From NCBI GenBank assembly GCA_022225965.2, contig JAKJXP020000056.1, positions 124,001-188,000 of the forward strand: 64,000 nt of DNA, given 5' to 3'. This DNA is from Diatrype stigma (taxonomy: Eukaryota > Ascomycota > Sordariomycetes > Xylariales > Diatrypaceae). The notes under the pieces are model-generated. The model was not told where the DNA came from, searched no databases, and saw nothing but the letters and a program-made list of their open reading frames with translations. Below, one piece after another: positions 1 to 10,720 of the stretch; the stretch's first letter is position 1, and the number at the start of each line of letters is the position of its first letter. Made by a program: the position numbers and the translations under genes.

Positions 1-1
1 G

Positions 2-2223
2 GCCGCCCAGCAGATAAAGTTTGCGAAGATGCCCGTCAGGAACCGCGCCGGCTCCTCGCCCAATCGATTGAGACAAGCAGGCGTTATGTCGTCCCCACGC
101 GCTGCTCCGGGGGCTAGACGCGGATCACAGTCGGCCCTGGAAACCGTCAAGGAACGAGCTCGACGAGATACGGTCACTAGTAGCGAGGTTTCATCCGAGA
201 ACGAGTTTGATGCGTCCGGTTTCCATAGGCAAAGAGAGGCGGCACGGTCTGGAGCGAGAGCGGCGAAGCCACAGGTCAGGATACTGGAAGAGCCATCCCA
301 GGGCATCGACCGGAAACGCGGTGAGCTTCTCGCTGAGGAGGAAGACGACTCTGATATGTCCGATTCTTCATCACGGTTCGCGGAAAGTGTTGATTCTGCC
401 TCGATTCTGGACACTGGTGACAACCCACTCGTCGGAGCTGTCGGAGCTTCCCCATGGAAAGGACAGCAAGTTGTTGGCACTGTTCCAAAACAACTACTTC
501 GACAGTCAACAATTCGAAAGCCTCAGCCCCTGTCGCAGCCACAGGTTCTGCAAGCACTACCGCCTCCGCGTCCCATGAGCACCATCAGGCCTTTAAGTAC
601 ACTTCAACCTCGAAGCTTGCTATCAGATGCGTTGAGGGTCAAGAAAACCAAACCATCCATGCCATTCGAGAAGTTTGCGTCACTATCAGGCCAAGGCGAC
701 CCAGACCCCTTATGCCTACGCATTTATACCCCCTTTTCCGAGGACTCTGAGAAGCCCTTTGAGGTTCTCATACGGCGTCACCTCCAAGATGCTGAAGGCA
801 TCCTTAGGCCAGTTACCGTGGCAGAGCTGCTTGGTCTTAGCTTATGGACGTATTGCGAGGAGAAGCGGGAGCCGCCTATCCCTGCGGACAAGATGAGTGT
901 GAACTGGTGGACGTTGAGGATGGTCGAAGACGGTGAAGTTGACGATGATTTTCCTCCCCTGGAGCGGAAGAAGCCTTTAAATTCATTTACCACGTTTAAT
1001 AACCGAGTTGTGCGGTCACGGTCAGCCTCCAAGGCTCATGACGATTTCGCATTGGTAGAGGCATCTCAAGCTGAATACGCGGAGAACCAGAGTCAGACAC
1101 CCGAATATGATCAGGATACAGTCGAAGAGACACCTGAAGTACCGACCCCTACAGACACGCCTGAGCCAGAGGCTCACACGCCCCCATCGTCGAAGCCGCA
1201 CCAGAACCCTATTACTACGACAACCTACCGTCCGAAGTTTCCTCTCGCCCCTCTCGCTGATAAACCAGCGGCGCCCCCCGTTCCAGCTCCCGCTGCTAGC
1301 CGGGGGCAGCAGAAGCTCCTACGGGTCCACATTCTCTCCTCCGACGTAGCTGCCGGACAGATGGTCACGCTCGACGTCACGACGGACATGTATCTCGCTG
1401 AGGTGCTCGACCTGGTCTGCCAGAAGCGGCAGCTTGACAAGAACAGCCACGTCCTCAAGCTCCCGGCCTCGGGCGCCGTCGTCTACGTCGACCGGACTGT
1501 GTCGTCGATCGGCAACGTGTCGGACCTCGAGCTGCACCGGCGCCGCTTCGCGACGGACGGCCCCCTCACCATCACCGGCTCGCCCAGCGGCTCGTCGCCC
1601 AAGATGCACGTGTGGGGCAGCGAAGGCGCCCAGCTGCAGCAGAAGAGCAAGAAGTCGGGTCGGGTCGGCGCGGGGGTCGTAGGCATGGGCGGCATGAGCG
1701 GCATGATGATGATATCGTCGGCGTCGACGCCGCACCCGCTGGCGCGCGAGGTCATGATGGGCGGCGGCGGCCAGGACGGCGGCGACGTGAACGGTGGCAA
1801 TGATAAGCGCTACGTCGTCTGGCGCCGGCAGCAGCTCCGCTTCGTCGGCATGAACGAGCGCATCCTCGCCATCGAGGGCGAGTACGTCTGCATCATGCCC
1901 TCGTCGGGCGGCAAGCCCACGCGCGAGGGCGGCATCGGCGGCGGCGGCAAGACCACGACTGTTCACTTCAGTAATGTTGTCGGGTGCAGCGTGTCTAGGC
2001 GGCACCCTATGAATTTCAAGGTACGTTGGTTTCGTCCCCCTTGAGGGGTATGAATGTTCTAACTAACTAACGCGTCTTCATATAGCTCATCGTTTACAAG
2101 ACGAGCGAGACCAAGAGGTACGACTTCGAGGCCAAGAACACCCAAGAAGCGGCTGAAATCGTTCGCGAGATAAAGAAAGGCGTCTCCCCGTACAACAAGG
2201 ACATTTACGAGTCTCCGCGCTAG
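2..2223 (+). CDS. AVO1: TORC2 subunit Avo1/Sin1 (5' end cut off by window)
   Basis: Sin1-family scaffold of TOR complex 2, which recruits AGC-kinase substrates and acts at the plasma membrane. Exons 2..2020 and 2086..2223; the 65-nt intron (GTACGT..ATAG) holds a CTAAC branch site. The frame is open to the window edge, so the Met codon at 29 is probably internal and the true N-terminus lies upstream; 718 residues are visible. Counting from that Met, a CRIM domain lies at about 215-340 (core around FASLSGQGDPDPLCLRIYTP), a Ras-binding-like domain at about 440-515, then a Gly/Met-rich linker and a C-terminal PH domain at about 605-710 whose last strand and helix are in exon 2 (ending KDIYESPR). 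Without exon 2 the PH domain would be truncated, which supports the intron. Low-complexity Ser/Pro stretches separate the domains, as usual in fungal orthologues. Confidence 0.93.
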
Positions 2224-2878
2224 GATCGCGGTATCAGTGAAGCTGTTTATGGCAGCTATGGTGGTAACAGCAGTCAAAAATCTGGCTGGCGTCGCCCTCG
2301 TGGTTGGTGGGATCCACAACGCTGGAGGTGGCGGTGATCATTACCATTGATGATGATGATGATAATGACGATGATGGTGGTCGTGGCAGTGCTAGTGGTA
2401 GCAGAGGATCCTGATATAGCCCATGATGGAATCCCGAACTGCGAACCACGAGCCACGAGCCACGAACCATAACAAAAGATGATGGCAATACTTGCTTTGC
2501 TTACAATCACACGACCCATAGGGTAGGATAGGGTATCTAGGTACTACCCATATACGTAGATGATAGGATGGTTGGTTGGTTCTACGTCAATGAAATGAAT
2601 AGGCCGTGCCATGCGAGCAACGGCCTTTGAAATTCCCATATGATATCCGCGTCTCTCACCCTATTCTTGAACGCAGCTGTATCGCTGATGTCTGAACAGC
2701 TTGTCTTCGATTCGTAACTTGCATGGTAATGGTAAAGGTCCTAGGCAACCATCTATACCCAGCTCCAATATACCCTCTTAGATCTCTAAGCCTTGGGTTC
2801 AACATTCATCTACTAAGGAGCTGCTAGTTTTAGACCAACCGAAGACCACCCCCTACGCATTGCTGTTCTTGCTTCCTG
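2224..2878. other. Spacer between convergent 3' ends
   Basis: This stretch separates the AVO1 stop from the stop of the minus-strand MARVEL gene. It holds a GAT/GATGGT trinucleotide run near 2345-2400 and a short direct repeat of the type ACGAGCCACGA near 2445-2468. No ORF with coding character was seen; it is probably 3' UTR of both genes. Confidence 0.6.
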
Positions 2879-3698
2879 CTATTTCCCCTGTCTCCTCGCC
2901 GGCCCGACAAGGGGGACTGGCCTCGTTCTCCGCGTACACCAAAAGATCGCCGCGGCTAGCATGGCGAAGATTAGATGAAGGGCACTAACAACAATTACAC
3001 CATTGATTAGTCGCCCAACCTAATTGTGCGCGCATGGCGTGGAAAGGAATCACCGCACTGCATCCCCCCCTATCTTACCTATTCGCGATGGCCAGGACCC
3101 AGCTCGCCGTCACCATCCCGCACTGCGACAGCTCGCTGCCGTACTTGACGCATTCCGGCAGCCGGCCCCTCCCCAGCGCGGGGACGTAGTCGGCCTGGTA
3201 CGCGGCCAGGACGGCCCACGCGACGACGCACGCCGTATGCCACGGCAGCGGGTACTTCCGCGCAAATGACCTCGCGCGCCCGGCTTCCCCCCTGAGAAAC
3301 GCATACGCGCCCATAAGCGTCCCGTGAACTATGATGCCCAGAGAGGGCTGGGGCTCATCCTGCGTCAGTTGTGCTGCTGTGCTGTCTTGTTTGTATTCTG
3401 TATGCCCATGCCCATCAAAAGCCACATTTTGCGAAGAGGATTTGAGAGATGAACGCAACGGCGACGGGGCACTCACTAGCGCGATTTCGGCGCGTTGGAT
3501 ACGATAGCCGGCAGCTGGGAACGTGATGTAGGTGCGCTGGATGACCGGCCGATCGTCCTCGCTGTGGGCGCCGCTGTAGGCCATGACGGAGACGATGAGC
3601 GTGCCTACGTCGAGCAGGAACATGCCGATGTACAGCGCCACGGTGCTCTGCACCAGACGCAGCGGGAACCCGCGACTTTGGAGACCGCGGTCCGGCAT
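2879..3698 (-). CDS. MARVEL-like four-helix membrane protein
   Basis: Small integral membrane protein of the MARVEL/non-classical export type; function unknown beyond membrane association. Exons 3698..3477, 3359..3079 and 2984..2879 encode 202 aa. The first intron (GTGAGT..GCAG) is in frame and stop-free. The second (GTAAGA..TTAG) must be removed: an apparent stop follows ..LAIANR, but an excellent donor lies at that point, and the third exon restores a fourth hydrophobic helix (ALHLIFAMLAAAIFW) followed by a basic tail (CTRRTRP). Hydrophobic segments lie near residues 16-40, 79-97, 111-130 and 148-180. The start at MPDRG was preferred to an upstream in-frame ATG at 3734 because membrane segment 1 follows it at typical distance. 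Family assignment rests on topology and size, not on a diagnostic motif. Confidence 0.72.
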
Positions 3699-5095
3699 TG
3701 TGATTGTATATATTGACGATGCACGACTATGCATGCATGCTTGAGATTTGTTTCTATGAGAACCCTCGTTATGCGATCCCCTCTTTCAAGCTGCGAACTT
3801 GACCCCCAGACCCTTGGGTCTTTAGACATCCGCAACGTTCAGCTCATCAACATAGATAAGCCTGGCGAGGTATCCGCTTTCAGCCTCTGTGCCTGCGGTC
3901 TCGTGAGGTCTCAGGACTTGTCCTCAGCCACTGCCAAGCCAGTAGTTGGCATGCAGCCAAGGAGCCAGCCATACTGCAGGTGGCATGTAGGTGGTTCACC
4001 ATCACGGCAGCCAATCGTACTGCCCAAGTTGAAGAAGATTGGCTGGTATGCGTGGTGGACTGTAACTACTTGCATTCTCATGCAGGGTGGTATCATTTGA
4101 TATGTTTCATGAGTTGTAAAGTTTAGTCTTTTTTTATTTTTCCCCTTATGTGAGTCATCCAATAGTGATTAACCGGAGAATGCAGAGCAGAGCAGGAATC
4201 AAGCCAAGGAAGAAGAAAGAAAAAAAGAAAAAGAAAAGGTGCATTTAGACATTGGACATTTCTTCCAGTAATACGCAGTAACGCAGACTCCAGATGGACC
4301 TTATGGCTTAGATATACCCCCCACCCCTTTCCCCCTAACCCCTTTCCCCCTAACCCCTTTCCCCCTAACCCCTTTCCCCCTAACCCCTTTCCCCCTAACC
4401 CCTTTCCCCCTTCCCATATCCCGATATAGCCATAGCCCGACTATCAATGAAAAAAGAGTGCATATCATTCCCCTACAGCATAAAGTGACTTCATGTGCTA
4501 TTACTATTGCTGGGGTGTTCCTCAGGAGAATCAACCAATCGGCATCTTTACATCGAGAAACTAAGAAAACCTAATCGGAGGTGGTGGAAACCCCACCGCA
4601 TGCCATGCGATCCAGCAGGCGATGCTTACTGTACAGTACACTGTCTATTTACTATGTGGTAGCTCACATGTGACAGGTCTTGATTGTGGAAGAAAGCTGG
4701 ACCTTAAGGTCCGATCTAGGACTGCACACATGCCGTTCTGGTCATCGCCCTATGGATCTACACTCTGGAAAGCATCTAGCATCGACACCCCTGCAGAATA
4801 CCCATAGTCGCTCCGGTAGTTGGTAGTTGTGGCATCCCACTTTGGAGCCTACTTCCAGGACCATCTTCTAGATCTGCAGAGTGAGGTCAATGATATGCAT
4901 GGTCAAACCTTCTTTACCTTGTCCGCATTTCCATCTCTCCGCAACCGAATTCTATAGATAAAGTAGGTAGGACCTACACCGTTGGAGGCGCCTGTCACCC
5001 TGAACTGGAGGCCGCCCGTCGCATGCTACATAGCAAAGCCATGATGACACTCCCCCAACTCTCATTGTATTGTTGGAAACCGCCTACTTGGATCA
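3699..5095. other. Intergenic region between MARVEL and bZIP genes
   Basis: Divergent promoter region of about 1.4 kb. It contains an A/G-rich run at about 4205-4240 and the 15-bp minisatellite at 4324-4410. Short ORFs here lack codon bias or recognisable domains. Confidence 0.6.
4324..4410 (-). repeat. Telomere-like 15-bp minisatellite
   Basis: Five perfect tandem copies of the 15-mer CCCCTTTCCCCCTAA (4324-4338, 4339-4353, 4354-4368, 4369-4383, 4384-4398) and a 12-nt partial copy to 4410. The complementary strand reads GGGGGAAAGGGGTTA, resembling but not equal to the fungal telomere unit TTAGGG. Every copy carries two runs of at least four G on the minus strand, so G-quadruplex formation is plausible. 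Confidence 0.97.
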
Positions 5096-5895
5096 ATGGA
5101 TCCGTTGATTGAAACATACCAAAGCACATTCGAACCGCAAGACACGATGGAGCTACCGGACGTCTTATCCGATACCTCTCCCGGCGTTAGTCCTGGTTAT
5201 AGTATCGCCGATGATGATCTGCATGCCTCTTACCCTTCGTCTATAACATCCGTAAGCCCTTCTTCTCACTTCGTCCTCCCGGAGTTCCCGAGGTTTTTTC
5301 TACGTCCAAGGTCTATCCAAGGCCGATTTTGGCGACTGACAGATGTTCTCGGGAACAGTGGAGTGACGACGCCAATACGAATATCGACCCGAAAGAGCTT
5401 GATCTCTTCGACAGTTACTTCCAGCTGCAGGGAGGACACGCGGGCTACCATGAAGGTGAAGAGCAGAGCGCCGATCTGCCCCCCGGTAGCCTGAGCGATC
5501 TCCAGCCCCGGAGGAAACGGCGCCTAGTCGAGACGTCGTCTGGGCTTACAGACGACGGCGGCGGCGACCAAGAGCAAGCACGGCAGCAGGCGGCAGCGGC
5601 AGCTGCAGAGCGCCGACGCCAGCGCAACCGCATCGCGGCCTCGAAGTGCCGCAGGAAGTCCAAGGAGCAGAAGGAGATGATGCGCGAGCGGGAGAGGAAG
5701 CTGGAGCAGCAGCACCAGGTTCTCAAGTCGTCCGTCGAGAGCCTCCGGGCCGAGGTCCTGGACCTCCGGGAGGAGCTGCTCCGACACGCCGACTGCGACT
5801 ACGAGCCGATCAAGGACCACATCGCCAAGTCGATCCGCGCCGTCATGGGGGGGACACACCACCCCGTCGAAGACGCCGAGGTCCCCGCTGAGTGA
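5096..5895 (+). CDS. bZIP transcription factor, ATF/CREB-like
   Basis: Nuclear DNA-binding protein. Exon 1 is 5096..5251, with donor GTAAGC directly after ..SSITS. Exon 2 runs from about 5311 to 5895, giving about 246 aa. The basic region with the N-x(7)-R signature (RNRIAASKCRRKSKEQ) is encoded around 5615-5672 and is followed by a leucine-zipper coiled coil (..LEQQHQVLKSSVESL.., then LREELLRH). N-terminal residues are acidic and Ser/Pro-rich, as in an activation domain. The acceptor is uncertain: AG at 5310 (59-nt intron) and AG at 5292 (41-nt intron) both keep frame, whereas the best-looking CAG at 5342 leads to a stop. The basic region resembles Atf/Jun-type fungal stress regulators, but no specific orthologue is claimed. 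Confidence 0.85.
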
Positions 5896-7119
5896 CTTGA
5901 GGGTCGCTGTTACTACTATCTACCCTACCCACTTAGCATGCTATGCATTTGGACCTTGCCGAGGAATCCTTGGCGGGATCTTGGGAGGTAACTAATCAAT
6001 CCATTGGTGTTCGGAATCATCGGACTAGCTGGAGTTTTGATTTTCCTAAAAGGGGGGAAGCAGGGGCGGGGGGTTCTCAGATTTCTTAATGGTTAATCTC
6101 TAATCACGATGTTACGACTTAGTTAATTGTTCGATGGTCTGGAGTAGTTCGGCAATCAGGTCGTGTACTATGTATCGAAACCGAGACTCAACTCATATGT
6201 ACTGTGAATATTTTCTATCTGCATAGGCTCGCGAAAGGATGTTGACTGAAATCAAAGAGTACTATGGATCGATAAATGTTCAGAGACTATAGCAATGATG
6301 ATATTTCAAAAGCGCGAGACTTAATGCTATATCAAACTTTAGAGAACACAAGTATGTGGTGATATCAAGTGCACTTATTATACGCCAACATAGCTAATAT
6401 ACGACCTGGCGACCGCAGTGAACATAAGCTATTCCAGCCCCAGTACCTATGCCCCTACTACCCCGGGACCCGGGAACACTTTAGCGAGGCCTAGCGAACC
6501 GAATTACCTACGCAACCGTACAGACGCCAACCACCAATCAAACGGGCTCGCGAGCACGGAGGCACACCCATAGCTGTCATTGGCTGAGCTGGTACTAATG
6601 GGCCAGCATTGGCTGTCAATCACTACCCGAGAGCCACAAGCTTGCATGTTGCAATTGATATTCTCGAGCGTTCTTCAGGAGAGAGAACCAGAGACCCATC
6701 GTATACTACATGTAGTGATGTAGTTAGTAACTACCTAGCGGAGGAACCCCCCCTGTAGGAAACTCTGTCTGCTATTATGTTAGGATATGAACCTAGTGTT
6801 GGCCCCAAGTACTTAGTGCTGTACTGTTTTATACAAAAGTACATTACCTTTACTAGGGTTTTCATATTTCAACATGATTTCCGATATACCAGCCTTATTG
6901 GCTAGAACATCTTGATATATCTAACATGGACATAACTTTATAACATCCTAGCCGATATATTAGACCCACTTATTAGGTTATTCTGACCAATTAAAAATAA
7001 TGATACGACTAGGGATTCATAAAAAAAAAAAAAAGAAATCCCATATATACTTAGAATTATATACATATTGTAATGTTATTAAGTACCTAGGTATATTACA
7101 GATATTACAATATTACGGT

Positions 7120-7200
7120 TAGGTCACGAATTGAACTTAAGGTCTACGGTTTCACTAGAATTTACGATCTACAGCTTTAGCCATTATACCACGCTACCAC
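7120..7200 (-). pseudogene. tRNA-like relic (decayed tRNA or SINE head)
   Basis: Read on the minus strand, the segment contains GTGGTATAATGGCTAAAGC, close to a Pol III box A, and about 40 nt further AGTTCAATTCGTGACC, close to a box B (GGTTCGANTCC). A weak anticodon-like arm lies between them. The arms do not pair well, and mismatches to consensus include A/T where G/C is expected, so a functional tRNA is unlikely. A T-run lies about 90 nt downstream on this strand (7034-7021) in AT-rich sequence. It could be a tRNA pseudogene or the head of a tRNA-derived SINE. Confidence 0.4.
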
Positions 7201-10160
7201 ATGTACATTATATGGGGCGATTTTTATCTACATACATATAGCCAATTGTACAACCCGAAGTCCGCCCGAGGCCGACCCACATATAATGGTACGTACTTAA
7301 TTTCTGCAGCTGCAACAGAATTGCCTGACTGCAACAGAATTATCTAGCTATAACAGAATTATCTGGCTTAACCGACCGATTTCTGATTAGCTGCTTTCTA
7401 GCAGATATGACTGATACTATGGAGTGCCATACAATTTGACTGCCATTTACCTAATTATAACCAATTGCATTGGACGAAGATAGCAACAATCATGTTCAAA
7501 TAAAGCCAGAGTGTTGATTTGGGGTGCTTCTGTCCGAATTGAACTGCCTAGCAGCTATAGTTTTCTACAGGGGGGGTCCCCCGGCTAGGTAACTGCATAA
7601 ACTAGTACCGCTACCTAACTAATGGAGTGGAGGTGCCGGCACTGCCGACTCTGGGGGTCTTTAGGTAGGTACCTAGGTGTTATACAGTACAACTCCGCAC
7701 ATGGCTCATCTCTTGACGAAAGTTACCCACCATGGGTATGTATGTATGTATGTGAATTTTTATATATCTGAGTTTTGCCAAGAAAGTGGTACATGGCTCA
7801 TTGGCCAATCAGCATTTGAATTCGAGGCTTCTTTCGACCCTTTCAGGCATAACGTAGCACGCTACGTATATAGCTTACCTAGAAACCCTAGGCACTGGTG
7901 ATGGATTTGCTCTTCAGAGAACATCGGGCGTTACCAACTTCTCAACTTACTATATACTATATAAGTGACTTAAATCATGGAAATTCGATCTGACTGGTAA
8001 CTCAACCCGTGCCTAGACTCCCGTTTCAGAGGTGACCTGGAATTGGGGATGTGGCCACTCAGGGGATTGGTATTGAGCCCCTGACAAAGTCCGATGTTGT
8101 TCGGTACATTTCCGAACCCGAGAAGATACCGGGATGAATCTTGAGTTATATCCGTCGCTCGGCTTCCCCGAACTCGTCAGGCAGACGGATTCTTGGCCTG
8201 CTTCCCCTCGCCTTGACATCTGCATGTTGAGCGCAGCTATGATGGGCGGACCGCACGTCGTCAGTGATCACGACCCAATGGGGTCTAAGGAGACGCAGTT
8301 CAGTGTCAACCAATATGGGACATGCCCTGCTGCTTCAGTTTTTGGTGCCTTTCCTCCTAGAAACGGGGTCGGCGTATCTCGGGTCGAAGCCCCGTGCAGT
8401 AGTAGTGATTACTCGTCCCAGCTTACCACCGTATCAATCTACTCTGTACCGTCCTCGTCGACCTGTATTTATCTCGAGATAGACGTGAATGCCCATAAAC
8501 TCACCCCTAGCCGCTTTGTACAGGAAGGGGATGAAGCACACCCTGTGCGCAGCCACGGCTAAGAAGCGACGCCAGCCTGGAGTGCTACGAACCCATCGGT
8601 GTTGCCGGTCGGGGGAGCGAGGGTAACTGACGAGAAGGAACTCGTCGACAGTCTCGGGGGTCACCAGGATGGAGCTCCAGAGCAAGTGTATCTAAGTCAA
8701 TCAAGGCTCTTTGGTCTACAACGCTCAACTCAAGGATCCAATGGAGGTTACAATAGCACTTGCTTGGTAAGGCCTGAGTCGAGGAGCATTTCCGTCTGGA
8801 GTCGAACTTAGTCGGGTACCAGTCCCTCGGGGAAGGGGTGATAAGGACATTTCTTCAGGCTTGAAAGAGAAAGTTTTGGATATAGCATTCAACCGTATCG
8901 GCGTAGGTATCCTTGACGGTGGCCATAATCGAGTTGAATTTCCCTGTAGTTTCGTGGGCTTTCTTGATCGTATTTACAAGGCCGGTTGGCTCGACCTTGA
9001 CCCCTATTCCAGGATAAGAACATATCTGTACTATGGTAGTCGAGGGAGTAAACGAACTCTAATATATACACTGTGCGCCAAGCCGCTAGATGTCGGTCAA
9101 CGTATTATGTAAGTCACGCTCCCCTATTCAGCGGAAAATAGGGGTCGGTTACACTTTTATAAAGTAGGGATATAAACTTTTCCCCCTGGCAACCGCACTT
9201 CGAAGTATTAATGTAGGTACAAGCACAACAACCACAACAATTTTCGTACTCTTACATGAAATCCCTTACTCTGGGGATAGGGGATGTGCAAACCATGCCC
9301 CCCATCCCTAACAGTCGAGTATGGTAAGGCATCTTTGGATGCAGCTGTTAGTGGTATATTCTTCCGATTTTTTTCCTCTCTTCTTTTTTCTCTCGTCCTC
9401 CTTCATACTCCCTTGGTCATGATTTATGTTGACACCTGAGAATACACTCCCTGAGGATGTAGGCGTAGTTCGTAGAGCATTCTTGTATGGCGGGGGCCTT
9501 ATCCGGGCCGGATCTGTGTTACACCCGTCTGGTGGATGCCTACACGAGACAATGCTTCGGTCCAAACCAACACTTCCACACTTGGCGGTGTGTAAAAGGC
9601 TCCTTGGACAAACATATTCAAATTGCTGTCAATGGCGTTTATTGGTACATGTTGATATGGGGGGATATGTCACCAGTCTTGATCTTGATACCGCGAGTTG
9701 ATTATTCAATCTTAATACACGAAGCAATTGTTTCAATTAAACTTGACGGGACGTAGAACTTCCCTAGGCGACATGAGATACGCGAGTACCTACAGCTTCA
9801 ATGCTTCAGAAATATGAAACACCGTGTTTCTATGCGAGACGGATAGTAGCATTGATCACAGTGCAACAATATCACAACAGCCGCCGCCAACTGGGAAGAT
9901 ATGTGCTGTGGATGTAGGGAGGATGGTAGGATGGACAGCAGCAAACACAGCGTCGGCTATGGTTGTACCATTCTGATGACACCTACACGGCTAACAACAG
10001 TAGTGAGTGGCCGGGATGCGAATAGGTACTTAGGTATGCAGTCACCTGCAATGATAAATGCTTGTGTGACAACGTACCTGATCTACCCGGCATTTTCAAT
10101 TTGTTTGAAGGAACCACCAAGGACTGATCTGATCTTCCACCGCACTCCAGGTTATCACTG

Positions 10161-10195
10161 ATAGGTCGGTTCATATTAGGTCGGTTCATGTTAGG
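10161..10195 (+). repeat. Short direct repeat of GGTCGGTTCAT
   Basis: Two adjacent near-identical copies of TAGGTCGGTTCATRTT, followed by a third degenerate start (TAGGCCGG). Origin unknown; it lies in the spacer upstream of the wall-protein gene. Confidence 0.75.
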
Positions 10196-10290
10196 CCGGG
10201 CAGGTGTCAGTGTCAGGAACAGGTAATTACATACTGCTCAGAAAGAGATTCCGCACCTTCCTCCACCAAACAGGAAAACACACAGCACCC

Positions 10291-10327
10291 AACTTCCAAC
10301 TTCCAACTTCCAACTTCCAACTTCCAA
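10291..10327 (+). repeat. Heptamer tandem repeat AACTTCC
   Basis: About five perfect copies of AACTTCC in the putative upstream region of the wall-protein gene at 10721. It is a simple pyrimidine/A-rich microsatellite. Confidence 0.9.
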
Positions 10328-10720
10328 GGGACTGGACTTACTTACCTACCTACTACCTAGGTAGGCACACACATACCTGCATCCGTGGTTCCAGGTTGTA
10401 TGTACGTACCGTACCGTGCCTCCTAATCAGTCCTAATCATCACCTGGGCAAGCACTCGTAGCAACGAATCACACATACCCGGACAGACGCGAATTTTTCC
10501 GCACTCGCACACATAAATCCCTTTCCCGCCATTATTTACCTGCCTTACCGACATACCCAAACACGTCTTCTTCTTCACAACAAACATTCCTTCCTTCGTC
10601 AACCATCCCTAGGTCTTCATCAATATTGAACCCTGCATCCAGGTTTGGTTTATCAAGAAATCACTACCCAGCATCTTTCGCCCAATAGACTTCCAGTTTT
10701 CATCACGCAATATCATCAAG

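Larger units (their letters stand above)
5896..10720. other. Long gene-poor region, partly AT-rich
   Basis: About 4.8 kb with no convincing gene. 6830-7110 is strikingly AT-rich and includes an A-run at about 7021-7034. Three similar CAGAATT-centred phrases (tgcaacagaattgcctg, ctgcaacagaattatct, ctataacagaattatct) occur at 7311-7365. A TATG run lies at 7736-7751. The stretch 8000-9110 has balanced GC but only short, mutually incompatible ORFs and may be a decayed gene or element. The last 300 bp upstream of 10721 are C/T/A-rich and look like the promoter and 5' UTR of the wall-protein gene. Confidence 0.6.

Noticed and set aside
1319..2005. 228-codon ORF antisense to AVO1
   Set aside because: Arises from high-GC third positions opposite the RBD and PH domains; Ala/Arg/His-rich shadow.
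4301..4534. ORF with RGKGV repeats
   Set aside because: It is a translation of the 15-bp minisatellite; the repeat length divisible by three keeps the frame open by chance.
8134..8562. 142-codon ORF
   Set aside because: No recognisable motif, no flanking splice-consistent exons, and Ser-rich random-looking composition; kept only as part of a possible relic.
9426..9756. Two overlapping ORFs of about 90 codons
   Set aside because: No domain, signal peptide or convincing promoter; overlapping in different frames.
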